Notes under the pieces: model-generated
What the model saw: the letters and a program-made list of their open reading frames with translations, nothing else
Told to the model about the DNA's origin: nothing
Database searches by the model: none
NCBI GenBank assembly: GCA_000017645.1
Contig: CP000781.1
Location: 1,516,001 to 1,580,000 of the forward strand
Reading direction: 5' to 3'
DNA from: Xanthobacter autotrophicus Py2
Lineage (GTDB): Bacteria > Pseudomonadota > Alphaproteobacteria > Rhizobiales > Xanthobacteraceae
DNA: 64,000 bases
Program-made: the position numbers and the translations under genes
In this document: one piece after another, positions 29,068 through 37,723 of the stretch
Layout: every line of letters begins with the position of its first letter
How positions within the stretch are numbered: the stretch's first letter is position 1

Positions 29068-29952
29068 ATGATCCGTTCGTTCAAGGACATCGTCCTCGCC
29101 ATAGTCTGCGCCCTATTTGCCGGCTCGTCCGCCTGGGCTGCCGACGTGAATTCCGGCGACTATCTGCCGGCGCCCGCCGGCACCAACCTGCTGGTCTTCT
29201 ACAGCCAGTATGCGACCCGCGACGAATATGTCACCGCCTCGGGACAGACCATCTCCAACGGCACCGGCCTTGATTCCTACGTCAACATCCTGCGCTACGT
29301 GCATTACTTCGACATCGGCGGCTTCACGGTGGCGCCGCAGGTGCTCATTCCGGCCGGCACGCTCTACAACGGCCGGCTCGGCGGCGCCTCGTTCGATGCC
29401 GCGGCGGGCCTCGGCGATCCCATCCTCGCGACCACGGTCTGGGTGGTGAACAACAAGGCGAGCCAGACCTATATCGGCATCATGCCCTATCTGTTCCTGC
29501 CCGTCGGCCAGTACAGCGCAGGCGAGGTGCTGAACCTGGGCGAGAACCGCTGGAAGCTGGATCTCCAGGCCGGTTGGTATCAGGGCCTCACCAACGGCGT
29601 CGCGCTCCAGCTCACCGGCGACGTGATCTGGTATGGCGACAATGGGAGGGCCGGCAACGGCACGCAGACCCTGTCGCAAGACCCCACCTATCAGCTCCAG
29701 GCCTGGCTCTCCTACGCCTTCGCCCCCACCTGGTCGGCGGCGGTCGGCTATTCCCAGTTCTGGGGCGGCACCGAATATCTGGCCGGTGTGCCCACCGGGA
29801 ATGAGACCGAACGCTCGCAGGTGCGGCTCGAGCTGTCCAAGTTCATCACGCCGACATTCCAGGTGCTGGGGTTGGTCCAGCGGGATGTCGCCACCTCGGG
29901 AGGCTTTCCCGAAGCGTTCCGCGGCACGGTTCGCCTGCTGCAGGTCTTTTAG
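29068..29952 (+). CDS. Outer-membrane channel-like protein of the phenol-degradation MetA family
   Basis: Protein of 294 residues with a cleavable signal peptide (MIRSFKDIVLAIVCALF to SSAWA-AD) and alternating aromatic beta strands, ending in a C-terminal Phe as outer-membrane barrels do. The pattern (PAGTNLLVFY, FDIGGFTVAPQVLIPAG, GENRWKLDLQAGWYQ) matches the putative MetA-pathway transporter family found in hydrocarbon and aromatic catabolic operons. It lies 141 bases after the carboxylase genes with its own ribosome site (GGAGGA), probably co-transcribed. It may admit the hydrophobic substrate. Confidence 0.75.
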   Translation: MIRSFKDIVLAIVCALFAGSSAWAADVNSGDYLPAPAGTNLLVFYSQYATRDEYVTASGQTISNGTGLDSYVNILRYVHYFDIGGFTVAPQVLIPAGTLYNGRLGGASFDAAAGLGDPILATTVWVVNNKASQTYIGIMPYLFLPVGQYSAGEVLNLGENRWKLDLQAGWYQGLTNGVALQLTGDVIWYGDNGRAGNGTQTLSQDPTYQLQAWLSYAFAPTWSAAVGYSQFWGGTEYLAGVPTGNETERSQVRLELSKFITPTFQVLGLVQRDVATSGGFPEAFRGTVRLLQVF

Positions 29953-29983
29953 GCGGGGCGATGCTCCGCAGGAGGTTTGCCCC

Positions 29984-30053
29984 AGAGTTGGAGTCTTGGA
30001 CTTGGAGTCTCAGACTTGGAGTCTCAGACTTGGAGTCTCAGACTTGGAGCCTC
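29984..30053. repeat. Five tandem copies of a 14-base repeat between convergent genes
   Basis: Units start at 29984, 29998, 30012, 30026 and 30040. The consensus is AGACTTGGAGTCTC, with units 3 and 4 identical and slight drift in 1, 2 and 5. Each junction contains the palindrome AGTCT-C-AGACT, so several short hairpins can form. It lies between the stop of the channel gene (29952) and the stop of the hydratase gene (30066). Confidence 0.9.
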
Positions 30054-30065
30054 CCGGATCGCGAT

Positions 30066-30935
30066 CTACCACTGCGCCTCGGCGGACATGGCCACCGGGC
30101 CACCGGCGGTGGCCGTCCACAGCTCCAGCGTCCCGTTCGGCCCGTCGTCTGCGTGGAGGACGTAGGGGGCGGTGTCGAAGAGGGGCGACAGGCCGCGGAA
30201 GGAGAAACGGGCCGGCGGGCGGCCCCCCAGCTCCGTCGCATAGCGGTAGAGCTGCGTCGCCTGGAGCGGGCCGTGCACCACCAGGCCGGGATAGCCCTCG
30301 ACCTTGGTGACATAGGGATAGTCGTAGTGGATGCGGTGGCCGTTGAAGGTCAGCGCCGAATAGCGGAACAGCAGGGGCGCGGAGGGCACGATCTCGCGCC
30401 GGTGCCGTCCTTCGGCCGCAGGCGGGGGAACCTTCTTCGGCGCATCGCCGGCATCGAGGCCGCGATAGACGATGTCCTGAATCTCGGTCAGCACCGTCCG
30501 TCCCCCGGCCTCGATCTCGTGCTTCACGGTGACGAAGCACAAGGTGCCGGTGCGGCCTTCCTTCACGGACAGGTCTTCGACCCGCGACACCCGGCGCATG
30601 GTGTCGCCGACCCTCAGCTCGTCGATGAAGGCGAAGCGCCCGCCCGCCCACATGCGCCGGGGCAGCGGCACCGGCGGCAGGAAGCCGCCGCGCGCCGGGT
30701 GTCCGTCCGGCCCGAGGCTGTGGGAAGGGACCGCCGGCTGGGCGAGGCACCAGTGCAGCAGCCGCGGTGCCACCTCACCGTCCACCGGGTTGCCCGGTTC
30801 GTCGTCGAAGGTGGCACGGAAGCGGCGCACCAGCGCCGGGTCCACCGCCTCGGTGCCGATATCCTCGCGGCCGATCCAGGTCCGCAGGTGCTCGATGTCC
30901 AGTTCGGATGTCCCGGTCATGTCAGAACGACCCAT
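30066..30935 (-). CDS. ich: MaoC-like hydratase, probable itaconyl-CoA/mesaconyl-C4-CoA hydratase
   Basis: Double hot-dog hydratase of about 289 residues. The N-terminal FAS1-like dehydratase half has the PLPRRMWAGGRF segment and the C-terminal half has LFRYSALTFNGHRIHYD, with the hydratase Asp/His pair, and GLVVHGPLQA. These are features of itaconyl-CoA and mesaconyl-C4-CoA hydratases. Its neighbours (acyl-CoA dehydrogenase, MmgE/PrpD, CitE-type lyase, CaiB-type transferase) reproduce the known Pseudomonas itaconate cluster. Start ATG 30935, directly after the upstream stop. ATG 30920 is equally possible. Confidence 0.7.
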   Translation of the reverse strand: MGRSDMTGTSELDIEHLRTWIGREDIGTEAVDPALVRRFRATFDDEPGNPVDGEVAPRLLHWCLAQPAVPSHSLGPDGHPARGGFLPPVPLPRRMWAGGRFAFIDELRVGDTMRRVSRVEDLSVKEGRTGTLCFVTVKHEIEAGGRTVLTEIQDIVYRGLDAGDAPKKVPPPAAEGRHRREIVPSAPLLFRYSALTFNGHRIHYDYPYVTKVEGYPGLVVHGPLQATQLYRYATELGGRPPARFSFRGLSPLFDTAPYVLHADDGPNGTLELWTATAGGPVAMSAEAQW

Positions 30936-30936
30936 A

Positions 30937-32118
30937 TTAGAAGGACCTGGGCAGTCCGAGCACGTGCTCGGCCACATAGCTCAGGATGAGATTGGTGGAG
31001 ATCGGCGCAACCTGATAGAGGCGCGTCTCGCGGAATTTGCGCTCGATGTCGTATTCGCAGGCGAAGCCGAAGCCGCCGTGGAACTGGAGGCAGGCGTTGG
31101 CGGCTTCCCACGAGGCCTTGGCGGCGAGGTATTTCGCCATGTTGGCCTGGGTCCCGCAGGGCTGGTGCGCATCATAGAGCCGGCAGGCCTCGAAGCGCAT
31201 GAGGTTGGCGGCCTCCACCTCGATGAAGCTTTCCGCGATGGGAAATTGCACCCCCTGGTTCTGGCCGATGGGCCGGCCGAACACCACCCGTTCGCGGGCG
31301 TAGGCGGTAACCTTGTCGATGAACCAGTAGCCGTCGCCGATGCATTCGGCCGCGATCAGCGTGCGCTCGGCATTCAGGCCGGTGAGGATATATTTGAACC
31401 CCTGGCCCTCCTCGCCGATCAAATTCTCTTCCGGAATCTCCAGGTTGTCGAAGAACAGCTCGTTGGTCTCGTGGTTCACCATGTTGAGGATGGGCCGCAC
31501 CGTCATCCCCTTCGACATGGCCTCCTTGATGTCCACGATGAAGATGGAGAGGCCTTCCGACTTCTTTTTCACCTGGTCGAGGGGCGTGGTGCGGGCGAGC
31601 AGGATCATCAGGTCGGAATGCTGGACACGGGAGATCCAGACCTTCTGGCCGTTGATGACGTAGCGGTCGCCCTTTTTCACCGCCGTGGTCTTGATACGCG
31701 TGGTGTCGGTGCCGGTGGTGGGCTCGGTGACGCCCATGGACTGCAACCGCAATTCGCCGGCCGCGATCTTCGGCAGGTAGCGCTTGCGCTGCTCCTCGGA
31801 ACCGTGCCGCACCAGCGTGTTCATGTTGTACATCTGGCCGTGGCAGGCGCCGGAATTGCCGCCCGCGCGGTTGATCTCCTCCATGATCACGGAGGCCTCG
31901 GTGAGGCCGAGGCCGGAGCCGCCGTACTCTTCGGGGATCAGCGCGGCCATCCAGCCGGCCTTGGTGAGGGCATCGACGAAGTCTTCCGGATAGGCGCGGG
32001 CCTCGTCCACCTTGCGATGGTACTCGGCGGGAAAGTCCGCGCACAGCGCGCGCACCGCGTCGCGGATATCCTGGAACTGGTCGCTGCCAACGGTCTGCAT
32101 GGTTTCGGAAACCCTCAT
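30937..32118 (-). CDS. Acyl-CoA dehydrogenase
   Basis: FAD-dependent acyl-CoA dehydrogenase of 393 residues. LRLQSMGVTEPTTGTDT is the flavin/substrate signature, with WISRVQHSD downstream. The C-terminal FEVEAANLM region and FHGGFGFACEYDIERKFRETRL form the second family signature. It starts with an ATG that shares a base with the MmgE/PrpD stop (TAATG). An acyl-CoA dehydrogenase of unknown role accompanies itaconate genes in Pseudomonas aeruginosa. It may handle methylsuccinyl-CoA or related branched acyl-CoAs (inference). Confidence 0.88.
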   Translation of the reverse strand: MRVSETMQTVGSDQFQDIRDAVRALCADFPAEYHRKVDEARAYPEDFVDALTKAGWMAALIPEEYGGSGLGLTEASVIMEEINRAGGNSGACHGQMYNMNTLVRHGSEEQRKRYLPKIAAGELRLQSMGVTEPTTGTDTTRIKTTAVKKGDRYVINGQKVWISRVQHSDLMILLARTTPLDQVKKKSEGLSIFIVDIKEAMSKGMTVRPILNMVNHETNELFFDNLEIPEENLIGEEGQGFKYILTGLNAERTLIAAECIGDGYWFIDKVTAYARERVVFGRPIGQNQGVQFPIAESFIEVEAANLMRFEACRLYDAHQPCGTQANMAKYLAAKASWEAANACLQFHGGFGFACEYDIERKFRETRLYQVAPISTNLILSYVAEHVLGLPRSF

Positions 32119-33494
32119 TATCGGCTGGCGGACGCGGTGGCGTTCAGCTTCACCGCGTCGCTGCTGGACAGGTTCAGGATGGCATCGGCGAGGGCGCCGG
32201 CGGCGTCGGCGCCGATGACGGGAGCGCTCAGGGTCATGAATTTGGCGCGCAGCGCCGCATCGTCCGGGAAGGTCTCCGGCTCGCCGGACGGGTCCGGGAT
32301 CGTGCGCTCGAACACCCCCTGCGGCGTCGTCAGGCGCAGCGTCGCGCCGAACGGATGGGGGCGGTCTTCAAGGCGCGGGTCGGCGAAGACGCTGATGCGG
32401 TCGCTCATGGCGTCGAGCACAGGGTCGCCGAGCCGTCTGTAGTCGTCCCAGCCGAAGCCGCCCTGGTCGAGCGCCACCGCCGCCGTGAACGGCATGGAGA
32501 ACTGCCCCTCCACCACCGCGCGCACGCGCCGCTTCTCCGGCAGCGGATCGGCGGTGAGGGTGATGCCGTTGCGGTGCAGGCCGATGTCCACCTGCTGGAT
32601 ATCGTCGGCCTTCAAGGCGTGCTCGGCGCGCAGGGCGAGGAGGCCGTCGAGGGCGGCGTGGGTGTAGCGGCAGCTCGGATAGGGCTTGAGGCCGATGCGC
32701 AGGGTCTCGAAATGCCGGCCGAGCCCGGCGACGGCGACGGCCGGATCGGCACCGTCCGAATAGCCCTTGAGGAAGCCGTGCTCGCCCTCGATGGCGGCGC
32801 GCGATCCGTGGAAGCCTTCGGCGGCGAGGAGGGCGGCCATGAGCCCGTTCATGGCCGCCGCGCCCACCTGGTAGCGCTTGTTCCATGCGCCGTTGGCGAG
32901 GAATTGCAGGGACCCCGCCGCCTGGCTTCCGGCGACGCCGAAGGCCGCCGCCATGGTGTCGGGGGCAAGGCCCAGCAGGCGCCCGGCCGCCGCGGCGGCG
33001 CCGAAGGTGCCGGCCGTCGCCGTGGGATGGAAGCCGCGCGCATAGTGCCGCGTGGGGTCGAGCGCCAAGCCGAGGCGGCAGCAGACCTCATAGCCCGCGA
33101 TCACCGCCGCCACGAAATCGGCGCCGCTCGCCCCCGTCAGTTCCGCGGCCGCGAGCGCGGCGGGGATGACCGGCGCGCTGGGATGCAGCGAGCTGGCCGC
33201 ATGGGTGTCGTCGAAATCCAGCGAATGGCCGAAGGCGCCATTCAGCAAAGCGGCGGCGGCCGGCCCGTAGCCGCGCGCCTCGCCCAGCACCGTGCACGGG
33301 CCGGGCGCGCCGAAGCCGGCCTTTTCCACCAGCGCGCGGAGGGATGGGGCGGAATCGGTCTCGAACCCGCCGCGCACGATGTTGCCGGCAAAGTCGAGGA
33401 TCAGCCGCTCCGCCCGCGCGACCACATCGGCGGGGATGTCCGCGAGCCGGATGCCGGCGGCATAGGCGGCGAGGGTGAGGGTCTCATTGCTCAT
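32118..33494 (-). CDS. MmgE/PrpD family protein
   Basis: Protein of 458 residues. The family includes 2-methylcitrate dehydratase and cis-aconitate decarboxylase. Recognised segments are FGHSLDFDDTH near residue 90, GYEVCCRLG, HPTATAGTFGAAAAAG and LKPYPSCRYTHAALDG. Beside CitE, CaiB and MaoC genes it may act on a tricarboxylate or on itaconate-related acids, but dehydratase versus decarboxylase activity cannot be told by eye. ATG at 33494 with an AAAGG ribosome site. Confidence 0.83.
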   Translation of the reverse strand: MSNETLTLAAYAAGIRLADIPADVVARAERLILDFAGNIVRGGFETDSAPSLRALVEKAGFGAPGPCTVLGEARGYGPAAAALLNGAFGHSLDFDDTHAASSLHPSAPVIPAALAAAELTGASGADFVAAVIAGYEVCCRLGLALDPTRHYARGFHPTATAGTFGAAAAAGRLLGLAPDTMAAAFGVAGSQAAGSLQFLANGAWNKRYQVGAAAMNGLMAALLAAEGFHGSRAAIEGEHGFLKGYSDGADPAVAVAGLGRHFETLRIGLKPYPSCRYTHAALDGLLALRAEHALKADDIQQVDIGLHRNGITLTADPLPEKRRVRAVVEGQFSMPFTAAVALDQGGFGWDDYRRLGDPVLDAMSDRISVFADPRLEDRPHPFGATLRLTTPQGVFERTIPDPSGEPETFPDDAALRAKFMTLSAPVIGADAAGALADAILNLSSSDAVKLNATASASR

Positions 33495-33505
33495 GGCTTG
33501 ACCTT

Positions 33506-34336
33506 TCAGCGGCCTGTGCGGGCTAGGATGCGCTCGGCGCGCAGGCGCACGGGGGCGTCCACCATGGCGCCGTCCACCGTCACGACCGAACCGCCCGCGT
33601 CTAGGGCGGCGAGGATGCGCTCGGCCCAGCTCACCTCTTCGGCGGTCGGCGCAAAGCCTGTCATCACGGGGGCGATCTGGCCGGGGTGGATGCACAGCTT
33701 GCCGGCGAAGCCGAGGGCCACCGCATGGGCCGCGTCGTCCTGCGCGAGGGCGGGGTTGTCGACGCGGGTGGTGACCCCGTCCATGGGGCCCTGACCGCCG
33801 GCGAGCCGCGCCGCCAGCACCAGCTCGGAACGGGCGGAAAGGAGCGCCTCGCGGGTATGGGCACAGCCCAGATCAGCGGCGAAATCGATGGAGCCGAAGG
33901 CGAGGCGGGCTACGCACGGCACCGCCGCGATGGACCGCGCCGCGGCAAGGCCCCGGGCGCTTTCGATGAGGGGAATGAGGGCAACGCCCTCGCCGAGGCG
34001 GGCGGCCACCTGCTCCACCTCGTCCCGGCTCTCGGCCTTCGGCAGCATGACGCCGGCAAGGGGCAGCCGCCGCGCGACGGCGAGATCCTCCGCGTGCCAC
34101 GGGGTGCCAGAGGCGTTGATTCGCAGCAGCACCGGTCCTCCGGCCGGGATGGCGGCGGCGAGGGCATCGCGGGCGGCATCCTTCTCTGCGTGGCCCACCG
34201 CATCCTCGAGGTCGATGATGATGGCGTCGGCGCCGGAGGCGAGCGCTTTGGCGAAGCGATCGGGACGCGTCGCCGGGACAAACAGGGCAACGAGCCGCCC
34301 GCTCCTGAGCGAAACGGGCCGGGCAAACTCGGACAT
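33506..34336 (-). CDS. ccl: CitE-like lyase, probable citramalyl-CoA lyase
   Basis: HpcH/HpaI-type aldolase of 276 residues. Signature segments are LFVPATRPDRFAKAL, ADAIIIDLEDAV (metal/CoA-site Asp/Glu), VMLPKAES, LIPLIESARGL, FGSIDFAADLG and KLCIHPGQI. CitE-like proteins cleave citramalyl-, malyl- or citryl-CoA. With the adjacent hydratase and transferase, citramalyl-CoA to acetyl-CoA and pyruvate is the most likely reaction. Start ATG 34336 (MSEFARPVSL). Confidence 0.78.
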   Translation of the reverse strand: MSEFARPVSLRSGRLVALFVPATRPDRFAKALASGADAIIIDLEDAVGHAEKDAARDALAAAIPAGGPVLLRINASGTPWHAEDLAVARRLPLAGVMLPKAESRDEVEQVAARLGEGVALIPLIESARGLAAARSIAAVPCVARLAFGSIDFAADLGCAHTREALLSARSELVLAARLAGGQGPMDGVTTRVDNPALAQDDAAHAVALGFAGKLCIHPGQIAPVMTGFAPTAEEVSWAERILAALDAGGSVVTVDGAMVDAPVRLRAERILARTGR

Positions 34337-34663
34337 GGTCGAAACCCGTCGGATGGGGTCGGCGCGCGCTCGGCAAGGACCGGCGCGACGCGACGTCATG
34401 GAAACGGGGGCACAGTCACCGCAAACGCGGCGGGAGGCGAAATAGGGATTTGCGCTGCCCCACATACCCCGCGCCTATAGCGCCAGCGTTCGCCAGTCTG
34501 CGGAGAGGCATAACATTCTGCTATAACTCCTAGGCTTCACTTATATTTGTTTTCTGGCCCCGGCACGGCGATCTTGCCGAGGAAGAGCCTCGGTCGAGGC
34601 GCAGACGGCGTCTGCACCGGCCGGCGAGGTTTCCCCGTCGCCACTCAGTCCGCCGGTGTTTCG
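34337..34663. other. Divergent control region of the itaconate-type cluster
   Basis: 327 bases between the lyase gene (leftward) and the CoA-transferase gene (rightward). An AT-rich patch at about 34509-34553 (with TTATAT at 34541-34546) stands out from the surrounding G+C-rich DNA and probably contains promoter and LysR-type operator sequence. No credible gene. Confidence 0.5.
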
Positions 34664-35806
34664 ATGCATCGTGATCTCGAAGGTATGCTCGTCGTCTCGG
34701 TGGAGCAGGCCGTTGCCGCGCCCTACCTCTCAGGCCGACTGGCGGACGCGGGGGCGCGCGTCATCAAGGTCGAACGCCCCGAAGGGGATTTCGCGCGCAA
34801 TTACGACAGCCTCGTCCATGGCGAGAGCGCCTATTTCGTCTGGTTGAACCGGGGCAAGGAATCCATTTGCCTCGACCTGAAGGAGCGCGGCGACGCGGAC
34901 CTGCTCGCCGCCCTGCTCGAGAAGGCCGACATCTTCATCCAGAACCTCGCGCCGGGGGTGATCGAGCGGCTCGGCTTTGCCCCCGATGACCTGCGCCGGC
35001 GCAATCCGCGCCTCATCACCTGCTCCATTTCCGGCTATGGCGACGAAGGGCCCTACCGCGACCTCAAGGCCTACGATCTTCTGGTTCAGGCCGAGAGCGG
35101 CCTCTCTTCTCTCACGGGCAACGAGGCGGGGCTGGCGCGGGTCGGGGTGTCGGTGTGCGACATCGCGGCGGGGATGACCGCGTTCCAGGCGGTGCTGCAG
35201 GCGATCATCGGCCGGGAGCGCACCGGCGTGGGGCGCCATGTCTCCGTCTCGCTCTATCATGCGCTGTCCGACTGGATGAACGTGCCGTACCTCCAGTTCG
35301 CCTATGGCGGCAAGGTCCCGGTGCGCGCGGGCCTCAGCCATCCCACCATCGCGCCCTATGGGGCTTTTGAGTGCGCCGACGGCAAGGCGGTTCTCCTCTC
35401 CATCCAGAACGAGCGCGAATGGGTGAATTTCTGCGCCGACGTGCTCGGGGACGCGGCCCTCGCCACCGATCCGCGCTGGACCAGCAACAGCCTGCGGGTG
35501 GAGAACCGGCCGGCGCTGGAGGCGGCGGTCACGGCGGTGTTCCGCGTCCATCCGCGCGACGAGATGGTGGCGCGCCTGGAAAAGGGGCGGATCGCCTATG
35601 GCCGGGTCAGCACCATGGAGGACATGTTGGTCCATCCGCAGAACCGCTATGTGGAGGTCGATACGCCGACCGGGCCGGTGCGGTGCCTGGCGCCGGGGGC
35701 GCTGTTCGACCGGACCTTGCCGCGCTTCGGACCGGTGCCGGCTTTGGGGGCGCATACGGACGCCATTCGCGGTGAGTTCGCCATGCACGCGCGTGCCGAC
35801 ACATAA
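34664..35806 (+). CDS. ict: CaiB/BaiF family CoA-transferase, probable itaconate CoA-transferase
   Basis: Class III CoA-transferase of 380 residues. N-terminal VVSVEQAVAAPYLSGRLADAG, VIKVERPEGDF, LDLKE, and the SISGYGDEGPYRDLKAYDLLVQAESG region that bears the catalytic Asp. In the itaconate pathway this enzyme moves CoA from succinyl-CoA to itaconate, feeding the hydratase and lyase. ATG at 34664 chosen because upstream in-frame sequence is not family-like. A good Shine-Dalgarno is lacking, so ATG 34685 (MLVVSVEQ) is an alternative. Confidence 0.72.
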   Translation: MHRDLEGMLVVSVEQAVAAPYLSGRLADAGARVIKVERPEGDFARNYDSLVHGESAYFVWLNRGKESICLDLKERGDADLLAALLEKADIFIQNLAPGVIERLGFAPDDLRRRNPRLITCSISGYGDEGPYRDLKAYDLLVQAESGLSSLTGNEAGLARVGVSVCDIAAGMTAFQAVLQAIIGRERTGVGRHVSVSLYHALSDWMNVPYLQFAYGGKVPVRAGLSHPTIAPYGAFECADGKAVLLSIQNEREWVNFCADVLGDAALATDPRWTSNSLRVENRPALEAAVTAVFRVHPRDEMVARLEKGRIAYGRVSTMEDMLVHPQNRYVEVDTPTGPVRCLAPGALFDRTLPRFGPVPALGAHTDAIRGEFAMHARADT

Positions 35807-35817
35807 GGAGGCCGGAC

Positions 35818-36552
35818 ATGTCGTTCCCTGATGCCGGTCCTGCGGATGAGGCGCCCCGCGTGCGCCGTCCTGCCGGCAGCGCGCTCGCGCTGATCGAAGA
35901 GTGGCTCGGCCCGCTGGCCGGCCGCCATTTCCTCGATGTCGGCTGCGGCCGGGGAGCGCTCGCCAAGGCGCTCACGGCGCGGGGGGCGCAGGTCGTGGGC
36001 ATCGATCCCGCCGCCGAGGCCATCGAAGCTGCCCGGGCGGCGGTGCCGGAGGCCCGGTTCGACGTGGGCGGGGCCGAGGCACTGCCCTATCCCTCAGGCA
36101 GCTTCGATGCGGTGCTCCTGCTCAACAGCTTCCACCATGTGCCGCAGCACCTGATGGCCGCCGCGCTGGCGCAGGCCCTGCGGGTCGGCCGAGGGCCGCT
36201 GCTCGTCATCGAGCCTCTGGCGGAGGGGCCGTTCTTCGAGGCCATGCGCCCGGTGGAGGACGAGACCGTGATACGCCATGCCGCCCAGGCCGCCATCGCG
36301 GATTTCGTGGCTGAGGGCCGGGCGAACATCGTGCGGGACCACGTCTTCGACGACGTGCGGCGCTTCAGCGGTGTGGATGCCTTCCTCGACAAGATCGTGG
36401 CGGTCGATCCGGCGCGTGCCGAAGCGGCGCGGCGCCTGAGGGGCGAGGTGGCGGTGCTCATGACGCGCTGGGGCACGCCGGAGGAGGGTGGCGTGTGCCT
36501 CGTCCAGCCGCACCGGGCGGTGCTGCTGGAAGCCGTGGGCATTTCTCCATAA
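35818..36552 (+). CDS. SAM-dependent methyltransferase (class I)
   Basis: Protein of 244 residues with a Rossmann-type methyltransferase core. Motif I is FLDVGCGRGALAKAL near residues 38-52, the acidic end of strand 2 is VGIDPAAEAI, and motif IV is DAVLLLNSFHHV. The substrate is unknown. It starts 11 bases after the CoA-transferase stop with a strong AGGAGG site, so it belongs to that operon. Small-acid methyltransferases acting on aconitate-type acids are one contextual possibility (inference). Confidence 0.8.
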   Translation: MSFPDAGPADEAPRVRRPAGSALALIEEWLGPLAGRHFLDVGCGRGALAKALTARGAQVVGIDPAAEAIEAARAAVPEARFDVGGAEALPYPSGSFDAVLLLNSFHHVPQHLMAAALAQALRVGRGPLLVIEPLAEGPFFEAMRPVEDETVIRHAAQAAIADFVAEGRANIVRDHVFDDVRRFSGVDAFLDKIVAVDPARAEAARRLRGEVAVLMTRWGTPEEGGVCLVQPHRAVLLEAVGISP

Positions 36553-36615
36553 CTTTTTGGCGTCTGTGGGTGAAGTCCTATAAGCTTCTTGTCTATCAAG
36601 GGGCGAGGAAACGCC

Positions 36616-37593
36616 ATGGACCTGCGGCAGTTGCGCTATTTCGTGTCCATCGTCGAGGTGGGCTCCTTCTCCAAGGCCGCCCATCGCCTGCGCGTGGCGC
36701 AGCCGGCCTTGAGCCAGCATGTGCGCAACATGGAAATCGACCTCGGCGTGGAGCTGCTGTTCCGCAGCCCGCAGGGGGTGCGCGCCACCGAGGCGGGAGA
36801 GACGCTGGTGCGCCACGCGCGCCTCATCCTCAGCCAGATGGAGGTGGCGCGGGAGGCGGTGCGCCGGGGCCAGAGCGAGCCCGAGGGCGAGGTGCGATTC
36901 GGCCTTCCGGGCACGGTGAGCCAGATGCTGTGCGTGCCGCTGCTCAGCGAGGCGCGCCGTCGCTACCCCAAGATCAAGCTGCGCGTCGCCGAAGCCATGA
37001 GCGGCTTCGTGCTGGACTGGCTGCGCGAGGGCAAGATCGACCTCGGCGTCCTCTATCGCTCGGTGGCGGATCGCACGCTGCTCGCCCGCCGCGTCCTCTC
37101 CGAGGAATTGTGCCTGCTGGGTCCCGCCGAGCCCATGGACCGGCCCCACCCCCCGCCGGGCGCCGTCTCCTTCGCCGACATCGCCGACCTCACGCTGATC
37201 CTGCCCAGCCTCGGCCATGGTCTTCGCGACCTCATCGAGGAGCGGGCGCTGTCCGAGAACGTGCACCTCAGCACCGTCATCGACATCGACACCTACGGCC
37301 AGATCAAGCTGCTGGTGGAGGGCGGGCTGGGCTATTCCATCCTGCCCGGCGCCGCGCTGCGGGCGGAGGTGGAGAAGGGCCTGCTGCGCACCTGGCCCAT
37401 GGGCGAGCCGGTGCTCTCGCGCGACCTGCACCTCGTCCGGCCGGCTGACCGGCCCATGTCCAATGCGGTCCGGGCCATCGAGGATCTGGCCCATGCGACG
37501 CTTGTCCGGCTGGTGCGCGAAGGCGCGTGGCCGGCCGATCTCATCGATGACGAGGCCGGCGCGGCGGCGCTCCGGGAGCGGGTATTGGGCTAG
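36616..37593 (+). CDS. LysR-family transcriptional regulator
   Basis: DNA-binding regulator of 325 residues. The N-terminal winged helix (MDLRQLRYFVSIVEVGSFSKAAHRL, then VAQPALSQHVRNME) is followed by a periplasmic-binding-type effector domain. It lies between the itaconate-type operon and the ABC importer and could control either or both. ATG at 36616 after GGCGAGGAA. The subclass resembles NAC/CynR-type regulators of catabolic genes. Its effector is not deducible. Confidence 0.88.
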   Translation: MDLRQLRYFVSIVEVGSFSKAAHRLRVAQPALSQHVRNMEIDLGVELLFRSPQGVRATEAGETLVRHARLILSQMEVAREAVRRGQSEPEGEVRFGLPGTVSQMLCVPLLSEARRRYPKIKLRVAEAMSGFVLDWLREGKIDLGVLYRSVADRTLLARRVLSEELCLLGPAEPMDRPHPPPGAVSFADIADLTLILPSLGHGLRDLIEERALSENVHLSTVIDIDTYGQIKLLVEGGLGYSILPGAALRAEVEKGLLRTWPMGEPVLSRDLHLVRPADRPMSNAVRAIEDLAHATLVRLVREGAWPADLIDDEAGAAALRERVLG

Positions 37594-37723
37594 AACTTTC
37601 CGCTATGGGATCCAAGTCAAAATAGTCTTTTGAGATAGCCGTCGGCGAAACCAGAATGCGCTCGCCTCCCCCGGTGGGGAGAGAAGAAACGCGGTCGAAT
37701 CAGACCGACCTGGAGGAACGCCG

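Noticed and set aside
29984..30053. CRISPR array
   Set aside because: The units are 14 bases, directly adjacent with no spacers, and no cas genes are present.
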